64,000 bases of DNA from JAFAGX01 sp035623335 (GCA_035623335.1 DASPTQ010000012.1:1-64000); one strand, 5' to 3'; positions 55,709 through 64,000 are shown, numbered from the stretch's first letter. Program-made: numbers and translations. The notes: generated from the letters alone by a model not told the origin.

Positions 55709-56557
55709 GTGAAAAGAAAGTTGTCGCATTGTGAGCTTAGCGGGTTCTTCGCCGCAATACTTGTAATCGCCGGCCTTGTTTTCGGAGGCCACCCCGCATG
55801 GGCCCAAGGGCCAAATCCGGAGACGCCGGTGCCTCCGCCACAGGCGGAAGGTTACAAGCTGGTGTTCGCGGACGAGTTCGATAGATTTGATATCAGCCCA
55901 AACGGCCGGGGCGTCCATCGATGGTACGAGGGGGTGTGGTTTAACCGCCAACACGCGCCCCGGACAAATATTTCTGCGGCCAATTCGGTGCTCTCCTTGA
56001 AGTGGGAACGCGGGCAGGGTGCGACAGACACGAGCATTAGCACCCTCTCCCGAGAGTTGCGGAGCTACGCCGCCTGGCGTTATGGCTACTTCGAAGCGCG
56101 GATGCGATGGGATGTGGTCAACGGCGCGTGGCCGGCCTTCTGGCTTATTCCTGTACAAGACGCTACCGGCCAGGACTTTTACAACGGCTCGAAGGAGTCA
56201 GGTGAGATCGATATTTTTGAGGGCCAAGGAGATCACCCGCATACCTTCTACGGTACGGTTCATGATTGGGTCAACCATCACGACCACGCAAGCAGGAACA
56301 ATGCTTTTGCCTTGCCCGGTAACTTAGACTTCTCCCAGTTCCACGTCTACGGGTTGCTTTGGACGCCAGGGCAAGTGACCTGGTACCTGGACAACCAACC
56401 GCTGCACTCGGAGACTACGCCAGCCATCTTTGACCGGCAAGACTTCTTTCTCGTTCTTGGCATGCAGGAGGGAGAAGACTGGAGTGCCGGTAGTCTCTCG
56501 GGCGTAACCGCCGCCAGCATGACGTTGAGTGTCGATTGGGTGCGAGTATGGCAATAA
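55709..56557 (+). CDS. Secreted GH16 glycoside hydrolase
   Basis: 282 residues with AGGAG about 10 bases before the GTG/ATG start region and a signal peptide (FFAAILVIAGLVFGGHPAWA). The GH16 jelly roll is clear: YKLVFADEFDRFDI, YGYFEARMRWDVVNGAWPAF and the catalytic ExDxxE in SGEIDIFEGQGD, followed by FHVYGLLWTPGQVTWYLDNQ. It hydrolyses beta-1,3 or beta-1,3-1,4 glucans or galactans; in polysaccharide clusters it trims or releases the polymer. Confidence 0.9.
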   Translation: MKRKLSHCELSGFFAAILVIAGLVFGGHPAWAQGPNPETPVPPPQAEGYKLVFADEFDRFDISPNGRGVHRWYEGVWFNRQHAPRTNISAANSVLSLKWERGQGATDTSISTLSRELRSYAAWRYGYFEARMRWDVVNGAWPAFWLIPVQDATGQDFYNGSKESGEIDIFEGQGDHPHTFYGTVHDWVNHHDHASRNNAFALPGNLDFSQFHVYGLLWTPGQVTWYLDNQPLHSETTPAIFDRQDFFLVLGMQEGEDWSAGSLSGVTAASMTLSVDWVRVWQ

Positions 56558-56572
56558 TAGGGACCACCCAGG

Positions 56573-56800
56573 TCATGCGCCCGCGCCTGATCCAGCACCG
56601 CTTCGCACAGACCCTGCGTCACCTCGCTCGTAAGTAAACAATCCTCGGTTTTCCGTAAACACCGTACCGTCCAAGTCTCGCCCGCGGTCCCTAAACCACG
56701 AACCAGCGATACTCGAGGTTGTACCGGATCTGCTCCGCCAAGAGCTCGTCGAACGCGGAACAGGCGGCCAAAGCCGGGGTAGCACGGCAGCATCGGCGCC
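56573..56800 (-). pseudogene. IS5-type transposase fragment
   Basis: A short minus-strand piece reads AFDELLAEQIRYNLEYRWF, which fits the N-terminal domain of IS5-like transposases (R.N...RWF.G), then breaks into other frames (TVFTENRG and EAVLDQARAHD). Only about 75 codons of roughly 300-450 remain. Dead element between the GH16 and ATP-grasp genes. Confidence 0.55.
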
Positions 56801-56887
56801 GCGCTTGTTTCTCCCCGGTTAGAACATACGCACGCGAACCCCCCAATCGCCCCCGCCGCCCGGACTGTCAGCCTCTCCCTGTGATCC

Positions 56888-56903
56888 CTATCTGATCCGA
56901 TAG
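56888..56903. promoter_or_regulatory. Palindromic upstream element CTATC-N6-GATAG, copy 3
   Basis: CTATCTGATCCGATAG, 144 bp before the sigma54-type element at 57032; differs from copy 2 in one base. An extra GATAG half-site lies at 56921-56925. Confidence 0.68.
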
Positions 56904-57031
56904 CCCCGTCTCACCCCTGGGATAGCTTTCGGCCCTTCTATCACAGAGAAGCGAACTCCTTCTGCTCCAACCTTGCCGATAAGTTGTTGTAATCGCTTGC
57001 GTTTCGGCTTGCCTCTAGTTTGGTGGCCTTT

Positions 57032-57047
57032 TGGCGCGGTAGATGCT
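57032..57047 (+). promoter_or_regulatory. Sigma54-type promoter before ATP-grasp gene
   Basis: TGGCGCGGTAGATGCT keeps GG and GC at exact spacing with TGGC.CG and TGCT. The predicted start is about 80 bases before ATG 57137. Confidence 0.62.
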
Positions 57048-57136
57048 TTTGGAGAAGGCGTGACCGAATGCAGGTCACAAATCAGAATGCCATGAAAAGG
57101 TATTTCACCGAAATGAAAACCAGGAGACTCACAGAA

Positions 57137-58399
57137 ATGCAAAACCGAGCACAGTACGCCGCGAAGACGCCGGCAGTCATTGTCGAGGCCGATTTGTGCG
57201 GCCTCGGGGTCGCCCGCAGCTTAGGCCAAGCGGGAGTGCCCATTCATTTCGTGGATGGTAACGCGCGGCGTCCCGCCCTGCGCTCGCGATACGTGAGCGG
57301 GTCGATGGTGACTGCAACTTCCGGCCCGGGTGTGATCGACGCTCTTCTGGAATTGCAGGTGAAGCTCAATTGTCGTCCCGTGCTGTTCGCCAGGACCGAC
57401 GAAATGGTTCGCACCATCTCGAAATACCGCGACCGGCTGGCGCCGGCCTTTCATTTTCGCCTGCCGGATGACGATTGCGTTGGCAGTCTATTGCACAAGA
57501 AGTCCTTCCAGCAGATCGCAGAACGGTACGGATTTCCGATTCCGCGTGCCGCGGCAGTCTCGAAAGAGGAAGACCTTGCCAATCTTGCGCACATGAGATT
57601 TCCGGTGGTCATCAAACCCGGTGATACGAAGCTGTATTACAGCAGCTGCGCGCCGCGCATCCAGACGGCAGCAACGCGGGAGGAAGCCGAGGCCGCCTGC
57701 CGGGCGATCCTGCCGCAAGCGCCGGATTTGATCGTCCAGGAATGGATCGCAGGCGGCGAAAGCGACATTTACTTCTGTCTGCAATATCGTGGCGAAAACG
57801 GAGCGACGATAAGCTCGTTTACCGGTCGCAAACTGCGGTGCTGGCCGCCTCTGACGGGAACTACGGCAAGCGCCACCGCCGCCCCTGAAGTGCAAGCAAT
57901 CCTGGAACCTATGACTACGGAGTTTTTCAATAAAACCGGGTGTGTCGGCTTTTGCAGCATGGAATATAAACGGGACCAGCGCACCGGCGAATTCTTCATG
58001 ATCGAGCCGACTGTCGGCCGTGTCGACTGGCAGGAAGAAACCGCTACGGTGAATGGCGTGAATATCCCGCTCGCCGCCTATCGCTACGAACTCGGTTTAC
58101 CGCTTCCGGCTGCGAAGCTGCCTCTCAAGCCTGTAATCTGGAGCTATACGCCATGGTGTTTGCGGTCCATGGCCGCCGCCAGGTCTTGGAGCAATTCCCG
58201 GCTGCCGCACGCCAGAGTCAAGGGCGCTAGCTGGCGCCTAGAAGACCCTCTTCCGGCTATCTTCGACTGTGCGCAAGTAGTCGCGAAATTATTTAGCTTT
58301 GCTCGATGGCGCGACATCTTTCGCCAGCAGCGGGTAAAGGGCAATCAGGCCCAAGAAACTCTTCCTCTTGCTTCAAAGCAAGGAATCCTGACCAACTAA
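57137..58399 (+). CDS. ATP-grasp ligase-like protein
   Basis: 420 residues from ATG 57137 (AGGAG upstream); earlier ATGs lack a ribosome site. The N-terminal domain (VIVEADLCGLGVARSLGQAG) is followed by ATP-grasp lobes: KSFQQIAERYGFPIPRAAAV, FPVVIKPGDTKLYY, LIVQEWIAGGESDIYFCLQY and a final metal-binding part GFCSMEYKRDQRTGEFFMIE. Related proteins are carbamoyl-phosphate-synthase-like ligases in exopolysaccharide clusters that may attach an amino acid or other group to a sugar; the substrate is not known. It begins a four-gene run with the flavoprotein, small protein and GT4. Confidence 0.82.
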   Translation: MQNRAQYAAKTPAVIVEADLCGLGVARSLGQAGVPIHFVDGNARRPALRSRYVSGSMVTATSGPGVIDALLELQVKLNCRPVLFARTDEMVRTISKYRDRLAPAFHFRLPDDDCVGSLLHKKSFQQIAERYGFPIPRAAAVSKEEDLANLAHMRFPVVIKPGDTKLYYSSCAPRIQTAATREEAEAACRAILPQAPDLIVQEWIAGGESDIYFCLQYRGENGATISSFTGRKLRCWPPLTGTTASATAAPEVQAILEPMTTEFFNKTGCVGFCSMEYKRDQRTGEFFMIEPTVGRVDWQEETATVNGVNIPLAAYRYELGLPLPAAKLPLKPVIWSYTPWCLRSMAAARSWSNSRLPHARVKGASWRLEDPLPAIFDCAQVVAKLFSFARWRDIFRQQRVKGNQAQETLPLASKQGILTN

Positions 58400-58412
58400 G
58401 GAGTATTAGACA

Positions 58413-59657
58413 ATGAAGAACTGCGATATTGCCGTTATCGGGGCCGGGCCTTACGGGCTTTCGGTGGCCGCCCATCTTCGGGCGCGTTCCCTAAACACAC
58501 TCATCTTTGGCCAGCCCATGTCGTTCTGGGCCACACAAATGCCGGCGGGGATGCTGTTGCGCTCGCCGTGGGAAGCATCCAGTCTCTCGGATCCTAGCGG
58601 CAAGCTGACGCTAAAGCATTACCTCGAGAAAGATGGAAAAAAATGCGTTTCGCCCGTTCCGCGCGAGGACTTTGTCAATTATGGAGTGTGGTTTCAGCGT
58701 GAACTGGTTCCGGATGTGGATACTCGGAACGTTGATTGCGTCGTCCGGAAGAACGGCGGCTTCCATCTAACGCTGGCCGATGGGGAGCAGATCAAGGCCT
58801 CGCGCGTTGTGGTCGCCACGGGTCAGGCGCCCTTCCGGCGGCGGCCGCGACAGTTTGACGGTTTGCCCAGTGCGCTGGCGTCGCATTCGTCCGAGCACAG
58901 CGATTTCGCGCCGTTCAAACATCGAAGGGTAGCGGTCATTGGGGCCGGACAAAGTGCGTTGGAATCGGCCGCCCTGCTCCATGAAGCGGGAGCAGAGGTC
59001 GAACTGCTGGTCCGGAACCCGGAGGTGCATTGGTTGGAAAACCACTTGGGACAAATCGGCCCGGTGACACGGCTGCTGTGGGTCAAGGCCGGGGTGAACC
59101 GGGTGGCGGCGCACCCGAACTACTTCCGGTATTTGCCCCGCTATTTCCATGAGAGATACAGCGCGCTTCGGCCGGCCGGTTCTGACTGGCTGCGGCCTCG
59201 TATCGAAGGGAAAGTACCCACGACCACCGGGCGAGTGGTGGCGTCGGCGAAACCCAGGAAGGATCAATTGGAGCTGACTTTGGATGACGGCTCCCAGCGC
59301 GTGGTGGATCATGTGTTGCTGGCGACGGGGTACTCTATAGATATCTCCCGCTACGAGTTTCTGGCCGCACCGTTGCTCGCTAGCATCGCCACCGTCCACG
59401 GTTTTCCCTACCTGAATGGCGGGTTTGAATGCTCTGTGCCCGGATTGCACTTTGCGGGTGCACCGGCGTCCTGGAGCTTCGGCCCCCTAATGAGATTCGT
59501 GGCCGGTGCAGAATGTGCAGCCCGCGCTATCGCTCGAAGAGCAATGCGAGGTCCTGCTGCAGCTGCTGATATGGCACGGGTTCTGCGTCCCAGCCTGGAA
59601 CGTAATCGGGCAATGGCGGTGTTCCCCACTGATCATCTGCCCGAAGGAAGTCATTAG
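58413..59657 (+). CDS. FAD/NAD(P)-dependent oxidoreductase, flavin monooxygenase-like
   Basis: 414 residues beginning 13 bases after the ATP-grasp stop. An N-terminal FAD-binding GxGxxG (IAVIGAGPYGLSVAAHLRAR), a second dinucleotide motif (VAVIGAGQSALESAALLHEA) near residue 175 for NADPH, and VLLATGYSID near 305. This is the layout of the N-hydroxylating or lysine/ornithine monooxygenase-like group. Found beside an ATP-grasp enzyme it may modify a small group on the polymer; that is inference. Confidence 0.85.
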   Translation: MKNCDIAVIGAGPYGLSVAAHLRARSLNTLIFGQPMSFWATQMPAGMLLRSPWEASSLSDPSGKLTLKHYLEKDGKKCVSPVPREDFVNYGVWFQRELVPDVDTRNVDCVVRKNGGFHLTLADGEQIKASRVVVATGQAPFRRRPRQFDGLPSALASHSSEHSDFAPFKHRRVAVIGAGQSALESAALLHEAGAEVELLVRNPEVHWLENHLGQIGPVTRLLWVKAGVNRVAAHPNYFRYLPRYFHERYSALRPAGSDWLRPRIEGKVPTTTGRVVASAKPRKDQLELTLDDGSQRVVDHVLLATGYSIDISRYEFLAAPLLASIATVHGFPYLNGGFECSVPGLHFAGAPASWSFGPLMRFVAGAECAARAIARRAMRGPAAAADMARVLRPSLERNRAMAVFPTDHLPEGSH

Positions 59658-59658
59658 C

Positions 59659-59835
59659 ATGGCTGAGTTACACGAGAATGCCGGGCGCCTGCTGGCAGTG
59701 GCAGCATTTGTGATCTATGCCTTCAGTGCCTGGTATTCCCTGGGCCGTGCGCTCGGGGCATCCAACACCAGGCGCTGTCGCTGTGATGGCGGGGAATCGC
59801 AGCCGCGCTTCATCGCCAGCGCGATTCCTGTGTAA
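59659..59835 (+). CDS. Small single-helix membrane protein
   Basis: ATG 59659 lies one base after the flavoprotein stop with GAAGGAAG upstream; 58 residues. One membrane helix (LLAVAAFVIYAFSAWYSLGR) and a polar C-terminal tail with CRC. Tight packing on both sides (GT4 starts 27 bases later) suggests it is translated. Unknown role, maybe a scaffold for the modification enzymes. Confidence 0.55.
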   Translation: MAELHENAGRLLAVAAFVIYAFSAWYSLGRALGASNTRRCRCDGGESQPRFIASAIPV

Positions 59836-59862
59836 GTAGCCCTTGGAGGAGAAAGAAAGGTA

Positions 59863-61107
59863 ATGAGAACCAAGTTTCGAGGAACGAACCTGGAGCGCGG
59901 ACCGCGCGTCGTCATGCACACGTCAGACGGCAGCGGGTTTGGTCACTATGTGTCGGCGCTAGTGATAGCCTTGGCGAACGCACATGTTCCCGTCGTGTTG
60001 TTTTGCCCCGCTAATTCGTGGGACCAGCAGGAGGTTCAAGCCGCAGGCATCGAAGTGGTGCATGCGGCCAGCCGGGAAGATTCGCCGGCGGGACTCATGC
60101 AACGGCTGCTGAGGAACTTTAGATTTCTCATGCGGAGCGCCCTGGTGCAGTTCCGTCTGTCAAGGCGGGGCGACATTGTTCACTTTCAAGGAATGCTCCA
60201 TCTCCCGTTAGGGTTCGTGTTCCTGTTTCTTGCAAAGCTGCGTGGCTGCTCTACTGTCCTTACGGCACACGATCCCGTGCCCCACCGCTGGCGCCTGCCG
60301 AGCGGGCTCCGACGGTTGGAAAGCGGGATGTTAAAGTTCGCTTATCGCCTGGTCGATTGTGTCGTGGTACACAATCGATTCGGGAAGAGCATCTTGGTTA
60401 GTGAGTTTAGCGTCCCGGAAGGTCGTATTGCCATCGTTCCCCACGGAGCCAACGGGCGACTGGAAGATAGAGCAAGTCCCTATCCCGCCTTCGACTGCCT
60501 GCGCCTGCTGGCCTTCGGCGATATTCGAGAGAACAAGGGTCTTCACTTGGCGATTCGGGCCGTCCAAATGGCCGCCTCCGGATTCCAGGTTCCGGTCTGC
60601 CTGACGATTGCCGGGCGCGCGCACGAGGCGGAGGTTGGGTACTGGGAGGAGTGCAAACACCTAATTGCCGTCCAACCCAAGGGGATTGAGATAATCGACC
60701 GTCGCATTCGTGAGGACGAACTCGAGCGGCTATTCGCGCGACATCATGCCGTGCTGCTTCCATACACAGGGTTCTTTTCAGAGAGCGGCGTCGCTACTCT
60801 GGCCCTGTCGCACTGCCGTCCTCTTCTTGCGACTGCCGGAGGAGGGCTGGGAGAGTTGATTGAGCAGGGCGGCGGCGGCATCCCTATCGCAGCGGCCACG
60901 CCCGAGTCCGTCGCCCGCGCCATCGAAACGGCTATAGCGTTGGGTCCAAAGAGATTGCAAGAGATGGGCGTAGAGGGTAACAGATTCCTGCGGAGAACGC
61001 GATCGTGGGACGTGGTTGCGCACCGTACGCTCGAGGTCTATTCCCGTTTGGCGCCCATCTCTGCCGCTCTATGCCCGGAAGACAGCGAAGTCGCCAACGC
61101 ACGTTAG
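59863..61107 (+). CDS. GT4-family glycosyltransferase
   Basis: 414 residues with GGAGGAG before the ATG. GT-B fold: an N-terminal glycine-rich start (SDGSGFGHYVSALVIALANA), RGDIVHFQGMLHLPLGFVF, a Rossmann C-lobe with LLAFGDIRENKGLHLAIRAV, and the donor-site region LLPYTGFFSESGVATLALSH with the E-x7-E-like pattern (SESG...). Family 4 enzymes are retaining and use nucleotide-sugar donors. Cytosolic, likely adding one sugar of the repeat unit. Confidence 0.87.
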   Translation: MRTKFRGTNLERGPRVVMHTSDGSGFGHYVSALVIALANAHVPVVLFCPANSWDQQEVQAAGIEVVHAASREDSPAGLMQRLLRNFRFLMRSALVQFRLSRRGDIVHFQGMLHLPLGFVFLFLAKLRGCSTVLTAHDPVPHRWRLPSGLRRLESGMLKFAYRLVDCVVVHNRFGKSILVSEFSVPEGRIAIVPHGANGRLEDRASPYPAFDCLRLLAFGDIRENKGLHLAIRAVQMAASGFQVPVCLTIAGRAHEAEVGYWEECKHLIAVQPKGIEIIDRRIREDELERLFARHHAVLLPYTGFFSESGVATLALSHCRPLLATAGGGLGELIEQGGGGIPIAAATPESVARAIETAIALGPKRLQEMGVEGNRFLRRTRSWDVVAHRTLEVYSRLAPISAALCPEDSEVANAR

Positions 61108-61277
61108 CCGAAGGATTCAATCAAGCACAAGGCAGGCAATTACCCCTTGAAAAAATCATTCGCCGTGGTTGAGTTCTGCCATGCGGTCGCGCCAAGGCGT
61201 TCAAACGATTGAGGAGGACTTGAGTTTTCGATCGCTCAGCAACGAATCGCGAAAACCGATAGCACTGGCGAACGGAT

Positions 61278-61555
61278 GCTCAAACCAGGCTTTGGGGACC
61301 CGACCCCGGGCCACCCTCGGGAATAGCAAAAATGCCCGCTTGTGCTCCTCCCCGAGACCCTGCTGAACACTATCTGAATGGTTTGTCCCCACGGACTTTT
61401 GGGATAACTCAGAAACCGATTCAACGGGTGCACTTCATCGTCCCCTGTAAGAAATCGGACCTCAAGCGCCGGCACCCCTTCGACTTACACACAGCAAGCA
61501 GGACTCGTGAGAAAAGGCACCGGCTGGCACGCCTCTTGCTTCTCTCATTCCGTAC
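61278..61555. repeat. Duplicated leader, copy 1 (segments B1 and A1)
   Basis: B1 (from CAAACCAGGCTTTGGGGACC, about 61280-61365) and A1 (from ACTATCTGAATGGTTTGTCC, about 61369-61555) recur downstream as B2 and A2. A1 and A2 are roughly 80% alike over 185 bases by eye. A1 carries a consensus sigma54 element (61526-61541) but no gene follows directly. Confidence 0.8.
61526..61541 (+). promoter_or_regulatory. Consensus sigma54 promoter in duplicated leader copy 1
   Basis: TGGCACGCCTCTTGCT matches the TGGCACG-N4-TTGCT consensus at every position. A CTATC half-site lies 156 bases upstream (61370-61374) and GGATAA about 27 bases after that. No frame follows at once, so it may transcribe the second leader and the GT4 gene at 62163. 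Confidence 0.72.
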
Positions 61556-61616
61556 GCGGCAAGGGCGACATCGTAATTCTCAAGGTTGAAGCAGCGTCCA
61601 GGCCGGAGTCCCCAAA

Positions 61617-62115
61617 TGTCAAACCAGGCTTTGGGGACCCGACCCCCGGACGACCCTCGGCAGTAGGCAAAAATGAACCACCTGTGCTCCTCCCCAAGAA
61701 CCTGCTGCAAACACAATTTCGCGCAGCGCAATGAGGTGGTGGGCAGCCTGTCCGCGCCGAGGCCGAGTTGGCGTGACCGAGTGGCGACCGGAATCCACCG
61801 AGGCCCCGCCTGAGACGGGCGAGAGATGTTCTTCAGCTTCTCAGGTACCTCGTGCCGGTTTGAGGCAAAACCTCGTTTAGGATTTTCATGATCGGGATTC
61901 TCGCCATCGCTAGGCGAACGCGCTCCACCCGCACTATCTGAATGGTTTGTCCCCATAGACTTTTGGATAACTCAGAAACCGATTCAACCGGTGCACCTCC
62001 TACTCTCCTGTAATGAATCGGGCCGCAAGCGCCGCCACCGCTTGGACTTACACACTGCAAGCAGGACTGATGAGAAAAGGCGCCAGCTGGCATGCGTCGT
62101 GCGTCTCTCATGCGC
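61617..62115. repeat. Duplicated leader, copy 2 (segments B2 and A2 with 220-base insert)
   Basis: B2 (about 61619-61712) and A2 (about 61933-62115) match B1 and A1, but 220 bases lie between them here while B1 and A1 are adjacent. The insert has no recognised gene. A2 ends about 50 bases before the GT4 start. Confidence 0.78.
62088..62103 (+). promoter_or_regulatory. Sigma54-type promoter in leader copy 2
   Basis: TGGCATGCGTCGTGCG aligns with the consensus element of copy 1 and keeps GG and GC at proper spacing. CTATC lies 154 bases upstream (61934-61938). Predicted start about 50 bases before ATG 62163. Confidence 0.58.
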
Positions 62116-62162
62116 GAGACAAATTCGAAAGGACTTTAAGCAAGGTAACAGCAATCACGACC

Positions 62163-63509
62163 ATGACTACAACGATGAAAGATAACGTTTCGCAATTCGA
62201 TCAGGCGCCACAGAGCGTGTCAGCAGAGATGGCACGGAACGATATGGAACAGTCCCATACGAAACGGCCCGGGCGGATTCTCATCCTTATCACGACCCTG
62301 ACTTTCGGGGGCGCCGAAACGCAGGTCGTTCGCCTCGCCACCGAACTGAAGATGAGAGGCTGGAAAGTTTGCGTAGTGTGCATGGTTAAACCAACTGCGT
62401 ACATGAGTCAGTTGGAAGCGCAGCACATCCCGGTTCACTCGCTCGACATGAAGCGAGGTGTAGCCGACGTGAGGGCTATTTTCCGCCTGGCCTCCCTCAT
62501 CCGCGATTTTCGACCGGACATTGTGCATTGCCATATGTTCCACGCGAACCTTTTAGGCCGTGTCACCAGGCTTTTCTGCCGGATACCGGCCTTGGTGTGC
62601 ACTGCCCATAACTTTAGAGAGACGTCGGAACAGGACGGACCCACCTGGCACAAGGAACTCCTCTACCGCATCACCGACCCTTTGGCGGACAAAACCACGA
62701 TCATTTGTAACGCTGCATTCGAGCGATACGTTCGCGTGGGTGCGGTGCCGCGTAGGAAGTTTCAGATGATTCCGAATGGCGTCGACACCGATCACTTCAT
62801 GCGCTCGAAAAACCGGAGAAAGAACGCGCGCGAAGCACTCGGCATAGGCTCCGAGTTCGTATGGCTCGCGGTCGGCCGGTTGGTCAAACAAAAGGACTAT
62901 CCGACGCTATTCCGCGCCGTGGAGCTGCTGAAGCACCAGCAATTTGTCCTTTTGCTGGCCGGCAACGGGCCTCTGGAAGAAGAGTTAAGGGAAGAATGCA
63001 GGACGCGTGGCTTGGAGGGACAGGTTCGTTTTTGTGGCGCCCGCGAAGACATTCTTGATCTCTATAGCGCTGCCGACGCTTTTGTCATGTCGTCCGAGTT
63101 TGAAGGCTTGTCGGCGGCCCTGCTGGAAGCGGCGTCGACAGGCCTGCCGGCAGTGGTTACCGATGTGGGTGGTAATGCCGACGTCGTGATCGATGAAATG
63201 ACAGGTTATGTGGTGCCCCCAGCGGCTCCGCAACAACTGGCCACGGCTATCGATCGGCTGATGGCTCTCTCGCCAGAGCACTTACAGACGATGGGCGATG
63301 CCGCCCGCCAGCTCTGTCATGAACAGTTTCGAATTGCAGCCGTGATGGATAAGTGGCTTGAGCTTTACGCCACGTTCCCCCGGCATGCTGAAGTCGTTCG
63401 GATCAAGACAGCAAATCAAAGTCGCGATTCCCAAGCCAGAGGCCCGCAGCAATCGCTTCACAGCCAACCGCAATTCTGCTCGCCGACTCAGTCGGAGGTG
63501 ACGCGATGA
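62163..63509 (+). CDS. GT4-family glycosyltransferase
   Basis: 448 residues from ATG 62163; the longer frame starts inside the repeated leader, upstream of the sigma54-type element, so I reject it. ATG 62175 is also possible. GT-B fold with TLTFGGAETQVVRLATELKM at the N-lobe, PDIVHCHMFHANLLGRV, IPNGVDTDHF, a C-lobe LAVGRLVKQKDYPTLFRAVE and the donor motif SSEFEGLSAALLEAASTGLP with both glutamates. Cytosolic sugar transferase of the exopolysaccharide pathway. Its stop overlaps the deacetylase start. Confidence 0.9.
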   Translation: MTTTMKDNVSQFDQAPQSVSAEMARNDMEQSHTKRPGRILILITTLTFGGAETQVVRLATELKMRGWKVCVVCMVKPTAYMSQLEAQHIPVHSLDMKRGVADVRAIFRLASLIRDFRPDIVHCHMFHANLLGRVTRLFCRIPALVCTAHNFRETSEQDGPTWHKELLYRITDPLADKTTIICNAAFERYVRVGAVPRRKFQMIPNGVDTDHFMRSKNRRKNAREALGIGSEFVWLAVGRLVKQKDYPTLFRAVELLKHQQFVLLLAGNGPLEEELREECRTRGLEGQVRFCGAREDILDLYSAADAFVMSSEFEGLSAALLEAASTGLPAVVTDVGGNADVVIDEMTGYVVPPAAPQQLATAIDRLMALSPEHLQTMGDAARQLCHEQFRIAAVMDKWLELYATFPRHAEVVRIKTANQSRDSQARGPQQSLHSQPQFCSPTQSEVTR

Positions 63510-64000
63510 GCACTGCCCGTGCTAACTTCTCGGACCCACGCGGGAGCAACAACGCACTTCCAGCATCAGCCCAGGAATTCCAGGCGAACGGTGGACGGAA
63601 GCGTCCCGGTGCGCTGGTCATATCACTCGATTTCGAACTTCATTGGGGAGTTCGCGATTCCGCGCCCCTTGATGGGAACGAACGCGCCCGGCTGCTGTCG
63701 GCGAGACGGATCGTTCCCCGTATGCTCGACCTATTCGAGGAGTTCTCAATTCACGCTACCTGGGCCACCGTCGGTCTTCTGTTTGCTCACTCCCGAACAG
63801 AGATTGAGGCGTTCATGCCTACCCGGCGGCCCAAGTACCGGGACAACCGGTTGGATCCTTATCAGGAAACGCTTGGAGCGGGGGAGGCTGACGATCCCTT
63901 TCACTTTGCTCCAAGCCTGATTGCAGAGATCGCGAGCAGGTCCGGTCAGGAGATTGCGTGTCACTCGTTCTCTCACTATTACGCTATGGAGCCGGGACAA
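63506..64000 (+). CDS. Polysaccharide deacetylase, N-terminal part (runs off window)
   Basis: ATG 63506 overlaps the previous stop (ATGA) and has GGAGGTG upstream. 165 residues are visible: ALVISLDFELHWGVRD carries the first catalytic Asp of the NodB-like fold, SIHATWATVGLLF follows, and GQEIACHSFSHYYAM holds the metal-binding His-x3-His. Such enzymes remove N-acetyl groups from polymer or lipid-linked sugar. The rest lies beyond the window. Confidence 0.87.
   Translation, partial: MSTARANFSDPRGSNNALPASAQEFQANGGRKRPGALVISLDFELHWGVRDSAPLDGNERARLLSARRIVPRMLDLFEEFSIHATWATVGLLFAHSRTEIEAFMPTRRPKYRDNRLDPYQETLGAGEADDPFHFAPSLIAEIASRSGQEIACHSFSHYYAMEPGQ

Overview
The window reads like a chromosomal segment of an Acidobacteriota bacterium (Terriglobia-like). 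The indications are a large TonB-dependent receptor with an N-terminal carboxypeptidase-regulatory-like domain, a cupredoxin/cytochrome c/CoxB respiratory cluster, many FHA, PP2C and Ser/Thr kinase proteins, and moderately high GC. Assignment rests on gene content and protein style only; no database was searched.

Layout. (1) 1-3668, minus strand: a respiratory operon of an outer-membrane-type protein with one haem c motif, a dihaem cytochrome c, a secreted cupredoxin-like protein and the start of cytochrome c oxidase subunit II. (2) 4352-6627: two translationally coupled secreted proteins with SH3-like segments. (3) 6823-22475: accessory DNA between tRNA-Cys and tRNA-Gly, with a truncated tyrosine integrase abutting the tRNA-Gly. 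It holds a broken alpha/beta hydrolase, a TonB-dependent receptor, a MerR module and, at 13554-21700, a divergent mercury/heavy-metal-type locus. (4) 22997-43756: a signalling region with PP2C phosphatase, adenylate cyclase-FHA-FHA, a GH63-like enzyme, two convergent FHA-GAF-sigma54 activators, an HD-GYP protein, a decayed PP2C and a large Ser/Thr kinase, plus transposase, HTH and YjbQ remnants. (5) 43787-64000: a haem-sensor/FecR pair and an exopolysaccharide cluster: initiating phosphotransferase, export protein, FHA-fused chain-length/ATPase protein, flippase, PAP2 phosphatase, polymerase, GH16, ATP-grasp, flavoprotein, two GT4 enzymes and a polysaccharide deacetylase.

The most notable result is the metal locus. 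The secreted HMA protein gene (14076-14600, minus) has in-frame TGA at both cysteine positions of the CxxC metal site, giving UxxU. The membrane-anchored thioredoxin-like gene (20621-21211, plus) has TGA at the first position of its CxxC, giving UxxC. Both have a SECIS-like hairpin at suitable distance. The genes lie in two divergent operons around a MerR regulator with a textbook MerR promoter, so I propose a selenocysteine-dependent mercury/thiophilic-metal detoxification system. One operon is interrupted by an IS21-family element whose removal exactly restores an outer-membrane protein frame.

A second pattern is regulatory. Three upstream regions of the exopolysaccharide cluster carry a perfect palindrome CTATC-N6-GATAG 132-153 bp before a sigma54-type -24/-12 element. 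Two further sigma54-type elements lie in a duplicated leader before the second glycosyltransferase. Two FHA-type sigma54 activators are encoded in the same window.
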